A stretch of DNA of 38,425 nt from CAYMND01 sp964465065 (GTDB taxonomy: Bacteria > Acidobacteriota > Aminicenantia > UBA2199): positions 1 through 38,425 of the forward strand of contig CAYXHZ010000026.1 in the NCBI GenBank assembly GCA_964465065.1, given 5' to 3'. Positions 6,757 through 17,359 of this stretch are shown in pieces (within the stretch, counting starts at the first letter, position 1; each line of letters begins with the position of its first letter). The position numbers and the translations under genes were made by a program. The notes under the pieces were generated by a model. That model worked only from the letters and a program-made list of their open reading frames with translations, had not been told where the DNA came from and ran no database searches.

Positions 6757-6765
6757 AGTATAGCA
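6757..6765 (-). promoter_or_regulatory. Extended -10 of the anti-sigma/tsaB/rimI operon
   Basis: On the minus strand TGC-TATACT (6765-6757) lies seven bases before ATG 6749, placing +1 at 6750. The -35 match is poor (TGGAAA at 17 bp), as is common with extended -10 promoters. Leaderless or nearly so. Confidence 0.45.
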
Positions 6766-6819
6766 GATGAGGACGGTGATTTCCACCGAAACGCAGCGGT
6801 CACCCTCCTTTCCTTCCTA

Positions 6820-6828
6820 TGTTATAAT
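6820..6828 (+). promoter_or_regulatory. Extended -10 promoter of mutS, predicted leaderless
   Basis: TGT-TATAAT (6820-6828) is a perfect extended -10 element. With canonical spacing +1 falls at 6835, the A of the mutS ATG. The -35 region shows no good match, and no Shine-Dalgarno sequence is present. Confidence 0.55.
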
Positions 6829-6834
6829 GCCCTC

Positions 6835-9498
6835 ATGAGCGCCGATGCCATGACCCCGATGCTCCGTCAATACTTCCAGATCAAGGAACAGCACCCGGAC
6901 ACCATCCTGTTTTTCAGAATGGGGGATTTCTACGAGATGTTCTTTGACGACGCCAAGACCGCCGCACCGATACTCGAAGTAGTGCTGACCAGCCGCGACA
7001 AAAAGAAAGACGACGCCATCCCGCTCTGCGGCGTTCCCTATCACGCCCGGGACATCTACGCGGCCAAACTTCTGCGGGCCGGTTACAAGATCGCCATCTG
7101 CGAACAGGTCGAGGACCCGGCCTTGAGCAAGGGCCTGGTCCGGCGTGCCGTCACCCATATCCTGACCCCGGGGACTGCCCTGGAACTGGAGGCCGACAAC
7201 GCCGAACAGGGCAACACCATCGCCGCGCTGTTTTTCGATGCGCAGCAAGCGGCCGTGGCCAGCCTGGACCTGTCCCAGTCCAATCTGGCGATCCGGTCCT
7301 TTCCGATCTCATCCGTTGAGGATTTCCGGGCCGAAATCTACAAACTCGGCCCGCGGGAGATCCTTTTTTCAGCCAGTCAACGCCAGCAGATCGACGAACT
7401 GCTGGTCTACCTGCCTGATTTGCCCGAACCGCTACGCAACAGTATCGACGACGATGCCGGCCACCTGATCGAGAGCGAAATGCGCATCAAAAGCCATTTC
7501 GCCGTCCAGGATCTGTCCGGATTCGGCCTGATCGGCTACCCGGCCGCCATCCGGACCGGGGCGATGGTGCTGGATTACCTGCAGAACATCCGCCAAAACG
7601 AGTTGCAGCACATCCGCACCCTGAGCTTCAACCCCAGGGCGGAGCACCTGATCATGGACGCTGCCTCGCTGCGCAACCTCGACATCCTGGTCAATTCCCG
7701 CAGCGGCTCGACCCGTGGCAGCCTGCTGGACGCCGTCGACATGACCGTCACGGCCATGGGCCGACGCCTGCTGCGGCACTGGTTGTCCTACCCGCTCACC
7801 GCCCCGGACATCATCGACAGCCGTCTGGATGCCGTCGAGACTCTGACCAACGATCTGATCAGTCGCAGCGAGCTGCGCAAACTGCTCAAGGGTCTGCACG
7901 ACACGGCCAAAATCGCCGCCAAGATTTCATTGGATATCGTCCTGCCCGCCCACCTGATCCAGTTGAAGCGGACCCTGCACACTCTGCCCAAAATCCAGGA
8001 ATGCCTGCGCACATTGTCCAGCCCGAGGCTGCAATGGCTCCGCGACAACCTGGCGCTTCTGAGCGCCAGCGCCGAACTGATCGATCAAGCGCTCGACGAA
8101 AACGGATCTCTGCAGCTCGGCAGCGGCAGCCTGTTCCGGCCTGGCTACCAGCGCGACCTGGACGAACTCCGCAGTATCAGTCTGGACGCCAAGACCATCA
8201 TCGCCGGTCTGGAGCAGGAAGAGCGTAAAAAAACCGGCATCGCGACCCTGAAGATCCGCTACAACAAAGTCTTCGGTTATTACATCGAGATCACCAACAC
8301 CCACCTGGCCGCAGTCCCCGCGGATTACATCCGCAAACAGACCCTGGTCAACTGCGAACGCTTCATCACCGACGCACTCAAGAATCTGGAGGAAAAAATC
8401 CTCAGAGCCGAGGAAAAGCTGCTCGGTCTGGAGCGGGAACTGTTTACGGATTTGGTGCAGCGTATCCGTCCTTTCTGCCGCGAGTTGCAGCTGAACGCCG
8501 AAATCGTCTCCGAACTGGACGTACTGGCCGGCGGCGCCGAGCTGGCGTCCCTGCGCACCTACACCAGGCCGCAGATCCGCTCCGACCGATCGATCCGGAT
8601 CCAAGGCGGTCGCCACGCCGTCATCGAACTCGCCGGCAACGGCAGCTCGCTGTCCGCGAGCGCTTTTGTCCCCAACGATGTCCTGCTGGATCCGGACCAG
8701 GACCAGATTCTGCTCATCACCGGCCCCAACATGGGTGGCAAATCGACTTTCCTGCGCCAGACGGCCCTGATCGTCATCCTGGCCCAAATCGGCTATTTCG
8801 TTCCGGCCGAAAAGGCTTCGCTGGCCATCTGCGACCGGATTTTCACCCGCATCGGCGCATCGGATTCCCTGATCGAAGGCAAATCCACTTTCCTGGTCGA
8901 AATGACCGAGACCGCCGCCATCCTGAACAACGCCAGCGAGAATTCCCTGATTCTGCTCGACGAAATCGGCCGCGGCACCTCGACCTTCGACGGTCTGTCC
9001 ATCGCCTGGGCGGTGGTCGAACACCTGCACCAGCTCAGATGCCGGCCCAAGACCCTGTTTGCCACCCACTATCACGAGTTGACGGAACTGGCGGAAATAT
9101 TCGACCGCATCCGCAACTACCACATTTCAGTCCGCGAGTGGCAGGACAAAGTGATTTTTCTGCATAAAATCCTGCCGGGCGCCACCGACCAGAGCTTCGG
9201 CATCCACGTGGCCAAAATCGCCGGCTTGCCCGCTCCGGTCATCGAGCGGGCCAAGGAGATCCTGCTCAACCTGGAAAAAAAGGAACTGAACCGGCTGGTG
9301 ACCGAACGGATCACCGGACAGATCCCGCGCATGCCGCAGAAACAGAGTTCGCTTTTCCCCGAAGACGGCAGCCTGAAGGCCTGGGATGAGATCAGAACCC
9401 GCCTCAGTGAAATCGACATCACCCAGATCACGCCCATCGAGGCCCTGAACCTTCTGCATTACCTGCAGCGCAAAACTCTGGAATTTGAACCGAGGTGA
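6835..9498 (+). CDS. mutS: DNA mismatch repair protein MutS
   Basis: An 887-residue MutS1-type mismatch sensor. The N-terminal mismatch-binding motif is FRMGDFYEMF (Phe and Glu that probe the mismatch). The C-terminal ABC ATPase has Walker A GPNMGGKS from about residue 630, Walker B LILLDEIGRGTSTFDG, and the FATHYHEL switch. The connector, core and clamp regions are full length. The chosen start MSADAMTPML matches the usual MutS N-terminus; the in-frame codons upstream would include the promoter. No mutL is present here. The following secreted-protein gene begins four bases after the stop, so the two are cotranscribed. Confidence 0.97.
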   Translation: MSADAMTPMLRQYFQIKEQHPDTILFFRMGDFYEMFFDDAKTAAPILEVVLTSRDKKKDDAIPLCGVPYHARDIYAAKLLRAGYKIAICEQVEDPALSKGLVRRAVTHILTPGTALELEADNAEQGNTIAALFFDAQQAAVASLDLSQSNLAIRSFPISSVEDFRAEIYKLGPREILFSASQRQQIDELLVYLPDLPEPLRNSIDDDAGHLIESEMRIKSHFAVQDLSGFGLIGYPAAIRTGAMVLDYLQNIRQNELQHIRTLSFNPRAEHLIMDAASLRNLDILVNSRSGSTRGSLLDAVDMTVTAMGRRLLRHWLSYPLTAPDIIDSRLDAVETLTNDLISRSELRKLLKGLHDTAKIAAKISLDIVLPAHLIQLKRTLHTLPKIQECLRTLSSPRLQWLRDNLALLSASAELIDQALDENGSLQLGSGSLFRPGYQRDLDELRSISLDAKTIIAGLEQEERKKTGIATLKIRYNKVFGYYIEITNTHLAAVPADYIRKQTLVNCERFITDALKNLEEKILRAEEKLLGLERELFTDLVQRIRPFCRELQLNAEIVSELDVLAGGAELASLRTYTRPQIRSDRSIRIQGGRHAVIELAGNGSSLSASAFVPNDVLLDPDQDQILLITGPNMGGKSTFLRQTALIVILAQIGYFVPAEKASLAICDRIFTRIGASDSLIEGKSTFLVEMTETAAILNNASENSLILLDEIGRGTSTFDGLSIAWAVVEHLHQLRCRPKTLFATHYHELTELAEIFDRIRNYHISVREWQDKVIFLHKILPGATDQSFGIHVAKIAGLPAPVIERAKEILLNLEKKELNRLVTERITGQIPRMPQKQSSLFPEDGSLKAWDEIRTRLSEIDITQITPIEALNLLHYLQRKTLEFEPR

Positions 9499-9502
9499 AC
9501 CC

Positions 9503-10117
9503 ATGATCCCCCAGACGGCTCTCGTATTGCTCTGGCTGCTGCCCGGCTCGATCCCGGCCACAAACACGCCAGAGCATCCGTTCTTCGGCAATATCCAGCC
9601 CGCCTACCCGGGTTTCGCACAGCTCAGTTTTCAGCTCAGCGCCGGCAACACCGCCAGCGCATTTCTGACCATCAGTCATTGGTTGAACCAGACCATCCAA
9701 TTCAGCGATTTTTATCAGCACCTGCCCGAGAACCAGCGCCGGATCTGCAACGACCTGATCGAGCAGAAGCCCGAACAGTTCGACTTTCAGCCCCTTCTGC
9801 AGGAAAGACCGACGGATCTGGAGCTGTTCATCGCCCTGGGTCAGGTCATGACCTGCCGTTACCGCGCCAGCAGCCTGTCCGGCATCTGGGCAGAAAAGGC
9901 CTGGGTTTTGTTGCTGGCCCGGATCCAGGCCGCCTATCAGAGTCGCAAGCCCGGTTACGAACAGGCCGCCTTGCTGCAGCTGGCGCAAAAGCTGAGCTTT
10001 TTCCGAAATGCCCCGAAATGGGCAAAACGATCGCAGCGCAGCTGCAGAAAATTGAAAAAATCAGGAGCCGGGCCCCAGACAGCCCTGGTCGAGGCTGTTC
10101 TGGCCGCGGCCCAGTAG
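9503..10117 (+). CDS. Predicted exported protein of unknown function
   Basis: A 204-residue protein with a short hydrophobic N-terminus (MIPQTALVLLWLLPGSIPA) that looks like a signal peptide, followed by a soluble, apparently helical, glutamine- and leucine-rich body and a very basic stretch near the C-terminus (KRSQRSCRKLKKS). I do not recognise the family. It starts four bases after the mutS stop with CGAGGTGA as ribosome site, so it is translationally linked to mutS. A hairpin follows at 10123-10155. Position alone does not make it a repair protein. Confidence 0.65.
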   Translation: MIPQTALVLLWLLPGSIPATNTPEHPFFGNIQPAYPGFAQLSFQLSAGNTASAFLTISHWLNQTIQFSDFYQHLPENQRRICNDLIEQKPEQFDFQPLLQERPTDLELFIALGQVMTCRYRASSLSGIWAEKAWVLLLARIQAAYQSRKPGYEQAALLQLAQKLSFFRNAPKWAKRSQRSCRKLKKSGAGPQTALVEAVLAAAQ

Positions 10118-10122
10118 ACAGA

Positions 10123-10155
10123 ACGGCCCGGTCGGGCAAGCGACAACCGGGCCGT
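10123..10155. terminator. Hairpin between convergent genes
   Basis: ACGGCCCGGT (10123-10132), 13-nt loop, ACCGGGCCGT (10146-10155) is a perfect GC-rich 10-bp stem between the mutS-linked gene and ahcY, which converge here. It has no T-run, so a bidirectional terminator role is plausible but not canonical. Confidence 0.5.
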
Positions 10156-10163
10156 ACCTGAAA

Positions 10164-11588
<1,425 letters not shown>

Positions 11589-11607
11589 CGCTCACCTCTC
11601 GTTATTT

Positions 11608-12528
11608 CTAGTTTTTTTTTGCAGATATAAGATGGGCCTTCAGTCCCAGGCCAATGGGCAGACACTCGTGCCGGGTCGGCGTCCAGCCGGCCTGTTTGAG
11701 CCATTCTATCAGATCCGAACCGGCAAAACCATGCCAGACATCCCCGAAGCGTCGCGCCAGGTTATCCTGACTGTGGCTGTCCAGTTCGGCCACCAGCAGC
11801 TGTCCGCCGCCGCGGGTGACTCGGGTCAGCTCCCTGAATACGGAGTCCGGCTGCGGCAGGTGGTGCAAGACCATGTTGAGAATCATGACGTCGGCTTCCC
11901 CGTCCCCCAGCGGCAAGTGGGCCGCATCCCCGATGCGCAAATCGACGCTGGCCTGATTGTCCCGCAAGCGGGCCTGCAGCTGCTCGAGCATGGCCGGGGC
12001 GTGATCCACGCCGATCACATGCCGGCAGATCCCCGCCAGGCGCAGCAGCAGATCGCCCATACCGCAGCCGATATCGGCCACTGTACCCTTGTTCTCCAGC
12101 CAGTCGACGATGCGCCCGTCCAGATCGGCGCCACCGTCCAGTTCATTCTTCATCGCCGTCCAGTTTTTACCGGCCACAGTGGCAAAGAACCTGCGGCTCT
12201 CCTGGTTGCGGGCTGCGATCAGGCTGGCGGCCCCGGCCAGATCCTCGACCAAGTCCGGCCAGGTTTCGAGCCAGGCCATGATGCCATCGGTCATGCCCAG
12301 CAAACCGGCATCGCTGCGGTTTCTCCGGTAAAAGCTCCACTGGCCCTGACGGCGCAGCACGATCAGCCCGGCGTCGCTGAGAATGCGCAGATGCCGGGAT
12401 ATCCGGGACTGTCCCATGGCAAACAGGGCGGTCAGTTCATTGACATTCAATTCATGCCGGGTCAGAACGGCAAACAGGCGCAAGCGGGTTTCATCGGCCA
12501 GGGCCTTGAGCGGGAAAACGTAATCCAT
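11608..12528 (-). CDS. ArsR-family regulator fused to SAM-dependent methyltransferase (SahR-like)
   Basis: A 306-residue fusion. Residues 1-90 are an ArsR winged helix (FPLKALADETRLRLFAVL, then recognition helix QSRISRHLRILSDAGL). Residues about 145-260 are a class I methyltransferase fold with motif I VADIGCGMGDLL, acidic post-I D in GVDHAPAML, and LNMVLHHLPQP. ArsR-methyltransferase proteins linked to ahcY fit the SahR group, which represses methionine-cycle genes and senses SAH; here the methyltransferase domain probably serves as the SAM/SAH sensor, although enzymatic activity is possible. ATG 12528 is at the predicted transcription start; the operator overlaps its own promoter, suggesting autoregulation of the sahR-ahcY operon. 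Confidence 0.85.
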   Translation of the reverse strand: MDYVFPLKALADETRLRLFAVLTRHELNVNELTALFAMGQSRISRHLRILSDAGLIVLRRQGQWSFYRRNRSDAGLLGMTDGIMAWLETWPDLVEDLAGAASLIAARNQESRRFFATVAGKNWTAMKNELDGGADLDGRIVDWLENKGTVADIGCGMGDLLLRLAGICRHVIGVDHAPAMLEQLQARLRDNQASVDLRIGDAAHLPLGDGEADVMILNMVLHHLPQPDSVFRELTRVTRGGGQLLVAELDSHSQDNLARRFGDVWHGFAGSDLIEWLKQAGWTPTRHECLPIGLGLKAHLISAKKN

Positions 12529-12534
12529 AGCATA

Positions 12535-12564
12535 ACAATATATCAGGATATCTTGATATGTCAA
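12535..12564 (-). promoter_or_regulatory. Promoter with ArsR-type palindromic operator before sahR-ahcY
   Basis: On the minus strand TTGACA (12564-12559) is followed after 18 bp by TATTGT (12540-12535), or after 16 bp by TATATT (12542-12537). The spacer is almost filled by a 20-bp palindrome at 12540-12559, ATATCAAGATATCCTGATAT, broken at only one symmetric base pair. Binding there would block polymerase directly. With TATTGT the +1 is 12528, the start codon itself. Confidence 0.75.
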
Positions 12565-12615
12565 GTGCCAACCCGATTCTCCTTTTTTAACCGGACAGAT
12601 CGGCCTGCCTGCTCA

Positions 12616-12644
12616 TTGCAGCCCGCCGCCAGCTCCCGTATAAT
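12616..12644 (+). promoter_or_regulatory. ligA promoter, predicted leaderless
   Basis: TTGCAG (12616-12621), 17 bp, TATAAT (12639-12644). The +1 is predicted at 12651, one base before the ATG at 12652. The AGGT immediately before the ATG is too close to act as a ribosome site. Confidence 0.55.
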
Positions 12645-12651
12645 GCAGGTC

Positions 12652-14703
12652 ATGGACCCGCAACAACGTATCCAGGAACTGAGCCAGGAACTGAGCCGTC
12701 ATCAGTACCAGTATTACATCAAGGCCGAGCCGCTTGTCAGCGACGCCCAGTACGACGCCCTGTTCGATGAACTGCTGTCCCTGGAACGCCGCTACCCGGA
12801 GTACCGGCAGCCGGATTCGCCAAGCCAACGGGTTGGCTCCGACCTCGATCAGTCTTTCCCGCAAAAAAAACATCTTATTCCCGTACTCAGCCTGGACAAG
12901 GCGAACAGCCCCGGCCAGGTGTCGACCTGGATCGACAAAACCAGGGCCCAGTTTCCGGACAGCGAACTGGTCATCGAGGATAAAATCGACGGTTTGTCCA
13001 TCGTACTGTATTATCAGGATGGACTGCTCGGCAGCGCGCTGACCCGCGGCGACGGGGAACGGGGCAACGATATCACCGATAACGCCAAGACAATCCGCCA
13101 GGTTCCGCTGCGCATCGCCTGCAGCGAGCCCGTCATCGTCCGCGGCGAGATCTACCTGGAAAAAGACGATTTCCAACGCCTCAACCAGGACCAGCAGAGC
13201 CGCTTTTCCAACCCCCGCAACCTGGCCGCCGGCAGCATCCGCCTCAGCCGATCCACGCAAGTGGCCCGCATTCCGCTCAAATTCGCCGCTCACGACGCCC
13301 ATTTCCCCAATCAGGAAAGCCAGACTCACCTCGACAATCTGCTGCAGCTCCAGGATCTGGGCTTTCCCCTGATCCAGCCGATTTATTTCATCGGCCCGGA
13401 CCCGGCCCGCTCCGACCCGCTCCGACCGAACATCATCAGAATCGGATTCAACGATATTGCCGCCACCCTGGAGTCCATCCGCCAACGACGGGCCGAACGG
13501 CCCTACGAGATAGACGGTCTGGTATTCAAGATCAATCAGCACCGGCTGCGTGAAAAAATGGGCATGACCAGCCATCACCCGCGCTGGGCCATCGCCTTCA
13601 AATTCGATGCGCCCTGCGCCGAAACCCGCCTCTTGTCCATCGATATCCAGGTCGGTCGTAACGGCCGGATCACCCCCGTGGCCAATCTGGAACCGGTGCC
13701 GATCTCCGGATCGATCGTCAGCCGGGCCACGCTGCACAATCAACTGACCATCGACACCCTGAATCTCGGTCCCGGCGATCTGGTCACCGTGTCCAAGCGG
13801 GGCGACGTCATTCCGGCCGTCGAGGAAGTGGTCCACAAAGCCGAAGGGCAAACGGCCGTTTTCGCATTGCCCCGGCAATGCCCGGTCTGCCGACAGAGCC
13901 TGCAGCTGCTCGGGGCCCATCATTTCTGCGTCAACCGACAATGTCCCGAACGGATCCAGAAACAGATCATTTTCTTCGCCGCCAAAGGGCAGATGGACAT
14001 CGTCGGTCTGGGGGAACAGACCATCCGCCAGCTCTTCAGTCTCGGTCTCATCCGCTCGCTGCCCGACCTATACCGCCTGGATTACTCGCTTCTGGCCGGA
14101 CAACCCGGATTCGGAGATAAAAAAATCCACAACATCGCCGACAGCGTTCAGAACAGCAAAAGCCGTCCGTTCTCGGCCGTTCTGGCCGCTTTGGGGATCG
14201 AAGGCCTGGGTCCGCAATCCATCCGCCAGCTGCTCGACAACGGGATCGATTCCATGGACAAAATCCGCGAAATCGCTGACAGCGACCAGCTGGAGCGCCT
14301 GACCTCGATTCCCGGTATCGGTCCGGCCATGGTCCAGACGATCCGCCAATTCTTCGCCGATCCAGAAAATCGGCGAATCATCGAGGATCTGGCCAGACTG
14401 GGGCTGAGCATGAGTGAATCGAGCGCAGACAAGCCGAATCTCAGCGGCCCGTTCTCCGGTCAGCTCTGGGTCATAACCGGCACTTTTGCCGCTTTTCAAC
14501 CTCGGGAAAAAGCCGCGGAACTGATCCGCAGTCTGGGCGGTGCCATTGGCGCTTCGGTAAGCGCCAAAACCAGTCAGCTGCTGGTTGGAGACAATCCGGG
14601 TTCCAAACTGGAGAAGGCCAGGCAGATGGGTATCCCGATCGTAACCGAGGCCGAATTTATCGCGATGTTGGCTGAGACAGCCCCCGAGTTCACCGCTCGC
14701 TGA
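12652..14703 (+). CDS. ligA: NAD-dependent DNA ligase
   Basis: A 683-residue LigA that seals nicks in replication and repair. In order: domain Ia and the adenylation domain with nucleophile lysine K111 in DKIDG; OB fold; a four-cysteine zinc finger (CPVC...CVNRQC); helix-hairpin-helix repeats (GLGPQSIRQLL, IPGIGPAMVQTI); and a C-terminal BRCT domain (LWVITGTF, ASVSAKTSQLLVGDNPGSK). All expected domains are present at normal length. MDPQQ at 12652 is taken as start from the promoter position and family N-terminus. The stop overlaps the convergent DUF1573 gene by 14 bp. Confidence 0.97.
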   Translation: MDPQQRIQELSQELSRHQYQYYIKAEPLVSDAQYDALFDELLSLERRYPEYRQPDSPSQRVGSDLDQSFPQKKHLIPVLSLDKANSPGQVSTWIDKTRAQFPDSELVIEDKIDGLSIVLYYQDGLLGSALTRGDGERGNDITDNAKTIRQVPLRIACSEPVIVRGEIYLEKDDFQRLNQDQQSRFSNPRNLAAGSIRLSRSTQVARIPLKFAAHDAHFPNQESQTHLDNLLQLQDLGFPLIQPIYFIGPDPARSDPLRPNIIRIGFNDIAATLESIRQRRAERPYEIDGLVFKINQHRLREKMGMTSHHPRWAIAFKFDAPCAETRLLSIDIQVGRNGRITPVANLEPVPISGSIVSRATLHNQLTIDTLNLGPGDLVTVSKRGDVIPAVEEVVHKAEGQTAVFALPRQCPVCRQSLQLLGAHHFCVNRQCPERIQKQIIFFAAKGQMDIVGLGEQTIRQLFSLGLIRSLPDLYRLDYSLLAGQPGFGDKKIHNIADSVQNSKSRPFSAVLAALGIEGLGPQSIRQLLDNGIDSMDKIREIADSDQLERLTSIPGIGPAMVQTIRQFFADPENRRIIEDLARLGLSMSESSADKPNLSGPFSGQLWVITGTFAAFQPREKAAELIRSLGGAIGASVSAKTSQLLVGDNPGSKLEKARQMGIPIVTEAEFIAMLAETAPEFTAR

Positions 14704-15388
14704 CTTCCGCTTCGACCCGGACCATTTCCTGGCCCTTGCCCAGGGCGTTGGATGTCAGCAGAACGTAAGTGGAAAATTTCCCCGGCCGGCTGGGATTGTA
14801 GGTGAGCTCCACTTCGATACTTTCCGCGGGAGCCAATATGGTTTTGGGAAAAACCAGGTACAGATCCGGCGAATGCTGCACCTGGGTGAGGCGCAGCTCC
14901 AGATTGCCGGGATTGCGGATTGTCAGTATCTGTTTGGTCGGCTTGGAAAGCGGCAGCATTCCCAGGTTGATCTCCTTGGGAACGATCTGAATGTCGGGGA
15001 ATTCGGTGAGATTGACCACACCGGTGATCTGCAGCCGGGTCTGCGGATTCTCCTCGTCATTGCTGAGCACGGAGATCGACTTGATGACCCGCCCATGGTA
15101 GCCGCGCGAAAAGAAACGCACCGGAATCACCCCGCTTTCTCCGGGTTGGTACTCTTTTTTGCTGAGCTGGGTCACCGTGCAGCCGCAAGTGCTGTTGACC
15201 TGTTTGATGACCAGCAGGGAATCTCCGCTGTTGCTGAATTCGAATTGCAGGTCGGCCACCTGGCCGGCGGTGATTTCACCGAAACTGAGGCTGGTTTCTT
15301 TGAACTTGAGACTTCCCTTGGCCGCCAGCTGGCCAGAGGCGATTATTACGGTTGCGATTAGACAAGTCGTCAACAGTCTACATCTCAT
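14690..15388 (-). CDS. Exported DUF1573 domain protein
   Basis: A 232-residue protein with a signal peptide (MRCRLLTTCLIATVIIASGQLAAKG) and Ig-like beta-sandwich segments of the DUF1573/ASH type: SLSFGEITAGQVADLQFEFSN followed by the typical STCGCTVTQLSK turn, then a second similar unit (EINLGMLPLSKPTKQILTIRN). Such proteins are periplasmic or surface-located; their roles are not well defined. GGAGG lies ahead of the ATG, which overlaps the lpxD 3' end by 11 bp, so it is cotranscribed with lpxD and yihY, and an envelope role is plausible. Confidence 0.8.
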   Translation of the reverse strand: MRCRLLTTCLIATVIIASGQLAAKGSLKFKETSLSFGEITAGQVADLQFEFSNSGDSLLVIKQVNSTCGCTVTQLSKKEYQPGESGVIPVRFFSRGYHGRVIKSISVLSNDEENPQTRLQITGVVNLTEFPDIQIVPKEINLGMLPLSKPTKQILTIRNPGNLELRLTQVQHSPDLYLVFPKTILAPAESIEVELTYNPSRPGKFSTYVLLTSNALGKGQEMVRVEAEVSER

Positions 15389-16397
15389 CAGTCAATTCCT
15401 CCAGTTTTTTTTCCAATTTCTTGAGGCGGTCCACATAGGTATCGAGGTTTCTCAGCAGCACCGAACTCCGTCTCCAGGAACTCATCTCCTGGTGCGGGCT
15501 GCCGGCGTACAATCCACGCTCCTTGATGGTACCGGCAATTCCGGTCTGAGCGGCGATCAGCGAGCCTGCCGCGACGGAAATGTGATCGGCCACCCCGACC
15601 TGACCGCCCATGACCACATCGGCACCGATTTGCACCGAACCCGACACTCCGGTCTGAGCCGACAAACGACACCTGGGACCCAAGTCGACATTGTGAGCCA
15701 CCTGCACCAGGTTGTCAAGCTTGCTGTACTCCTGAATGCGGGTTTGCGCCAGGGTGCCCCGGTCGACACAGCTGTTGGCGCCCAGTTCCACGTGATTTTC
15801 CAGGCAAACCGACCCGACTTGGGGAATCTTGCGCAATTCCAGGGCAGCGCCGACCAGGTAGCCGAAACCGTCGGCACCGACCACCGCTCCCGGTTGGACG
15901 ATGACATGGTCTCCGATTTCGACACCCTCGCGGATGACCGCGCCGGCGTAGATCAGGCAGTTCCGGCCGATACGGACTCCGGGATAGATGACCACCTGCG
16001 GGTGGATCTCCGTGCCGGCGCCGATCGTTGAGCCCTCGCCGATGACAGAGAACGGTCCGACGCATACGCCTTCACCCAGCCTGGCACTCGGAGAGATCGC
16101 CGCCTGAGGACTGATACCGGGAAACAGAGGCCGATGCGGATGAAACAATTCCAGAGCCCGGCAAAATGCCAGGCGCGGATTGTCAACCAGTAAACGGTTG
16201 GGATAGTCGATGCTGCTGTCCTTTTGCAAAATGAGCGCCAAGGCCTTCAGCGTTTGCGGTTCGATGTGGCGCCGGGTGTCGACCATGGCCAATTCCTGGG
16301 TCCCGGCACGTTCCGGTTCCTGTATGCCCAGGCATTCGGCGCTTCCGTCCCCATGCAGTTCCGCATCGAGATGGGCCGCGATTTCAGACAGTTTCAT
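15378..16397 (-). CDS. lpxD: UDP-3-O-acylglucosamine N-acyltransferase
   Basis: A 339-residue LpxD, the third step of lipid A synthesis, which adds an acyl chain to the amino group of UDP-3-O-acylglucosamine. An N-terminal uridine-binding domain (residues 1-100, with LAMVDTRRH and LLVDNPRLAFCRAL) precedes a left-handed beta helix of hexapeptide repeats (VCVGPFSVIGEGSTIGAG onward). The catalytic histidine region is LVQVAHNVDLG. A C-terminal helix ends RLKKLEKKLEELTDEM. AGGAGA precedes the ATG, which overlaps the yihY stop region by 14 bp. It shows that this organism makes lipid A. Confidence 0.95.
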   Translation of the reverse strand: MKLSEIAAHLDAELHGDGSAECLGIQEPERAGTQELAMVDTRRHIEPQTLKALALILQKDSSIDYPNRLLVDNPRLAFCRALELFHPHRPLFPGISPQAAISPSARLGEGVCVGPFSVIGEGSTIGAGTEIHPQVVIYPGVRIGRNCLIYAGAVIREGVEIGDHVIVQPGAVVGADGFGYLVGAALELRKIPQVGSVCLENHVELGANSCVDRGTLAQTRIQEYSKLDNLVQVAHNVDLGPRCRLSAQTGVSGSVQIGADVVMGGQVGVADHISVAAGSLIAAQTGIAGTIKERGLYAGSPHQEMSSWRRSSVLLRNLDTYVDRLKKLEKKLEELTDEM

Positions 16398-17307
16398 GTT
16401 TCTTCTCCTGATCGAACAGATAAGTCAATTTCGCCCCGAACAGCATGATGGCCATCGAGATTTCCATCCAGAAACCGAACAGGATGATCGCGATGATCGG
16501 TCCGTGCAGTTTGCCCATGATCGAATAGCGGACCAGATAGAATGTGTAGCCCCGTTTGACCGCTTCCCACAGCAAGGCGGTGATCAGCGCCGATATGACC
16601 GCGCCTTTTAGGTAGACCTTGGCGGCGGGGATCCATTTGTAGAGCACGAGCAAAAACAGGAAACTCATCGACAGCGGTAGAATGAACAGCAGGAAGAAAC
16701 CGCTCAAATGCTCGGTGACGAATGGATCCAGCACCTTGCCCATGATCACCTTGTTTTCGAAAATCCCTTTGATGGTCGTCAGCACACTGGTTCCCAGAAA
16801 CGAGACAAAGGCCAGCGCGCCGAAGATCAACAGCAGGCTGAATTCACGCAGGCGGCTGAACAGGAACCTTTTCTCCCAGAAATGTTCTCCGCGCTCGACC
16901 ATGAACATATCGTTGACAAACTGGACGATTTTCTTGATCATCAGAAAACCCAGGAAAAGGAAGAACAGGGCGCCCGTCGTACCGAAATCTTCGATCTTTG
17001 TCGACAAATCGATGGCTTTGCCCAGAATCTCCGGGGAAATCGACGAGAAGAACTCGTCGGAAAACGGATAAACCGTCTGGAGGACCAGGTGCGGATCCTT
17101 GATGAATCGGGCAAAAAGAAACACGAAGAACGTGATCAGAAACAACGAGGAGAAAATCGAGTAATAGGCCAATATGGCCGCTTTATCGATACCGTTTTCC
17201 CTAATGAAGCTTTTAAAGGCCTTATAAAAAAAACGAATCAGCGATCTGGCTTTAAACACCGGTCCGATTATCCGGGGAAACCGGTCTCCCGCCCGACTGC
17301 AAACCAA
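16384..17307 (-). CDS. YihY/virulence factor BrkB family membrane protein
   Basis: An integral membrane protein of up to 307 residues with about six hydrophobic segments, beginning with the family landmark AAILAYYSIFSSLFLITFFVF and ending WEAVKRGYTFYLVRYS, IIAIILFGFWMEISMAIMLFGAKLTYL. This is the YihY/BrkB fold, once annotated as ribonuclease BN; its transport or envelope role is unsettled. The start is uncertain: 17307 is TTG with no ribosome site, and an in-frame GTG at 17259 would begin VFKARSLIRFFY. Its 3' end overlaps lpxD, so it belongs to the envelope operon. Confidence 0.85.
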   Translation of the reverse strand: MVCSRAGDRFPRIIGPVFKARSLIRFFYKAFKSFIRENGIDKAAILAYYSIFSSLFLITFFVFLFARFIKDPHLVLQTVYPFSDEFFSSISPEILGKAIDLSTKIEDFGTTGALFFLFLGFLMIKKIVQFVNDMFMVERGEHFWEKRFLFSRLREFSLLLIFGALAFVSFLGTSVLTTIKGIFENKVIMGKVLDPFVTEHLSGFFLLFILPLSMSFLFLLVLYKWIPAAKVYLKGAVISALITALLWEAVKRGYTFYLVRYSIMGKLHGPIIAIILFGFWMEISMAIMLFGAKLTYLFDQEKKHETV

Positions 17308-17359
17308 ACAGCCGGTTCACACGCAATTTTCCAGAATTGGTTGGCCTTGGCGGATTGAC

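Noticed and set aside
11632..12600. Plus-strand open frame extending ligA about 340 codons upstream
   Set aside because: The extension is antisense to the ArsR-methyltransferase gene; LigA has a normal N-terminus at 12652, directly after its promoter.
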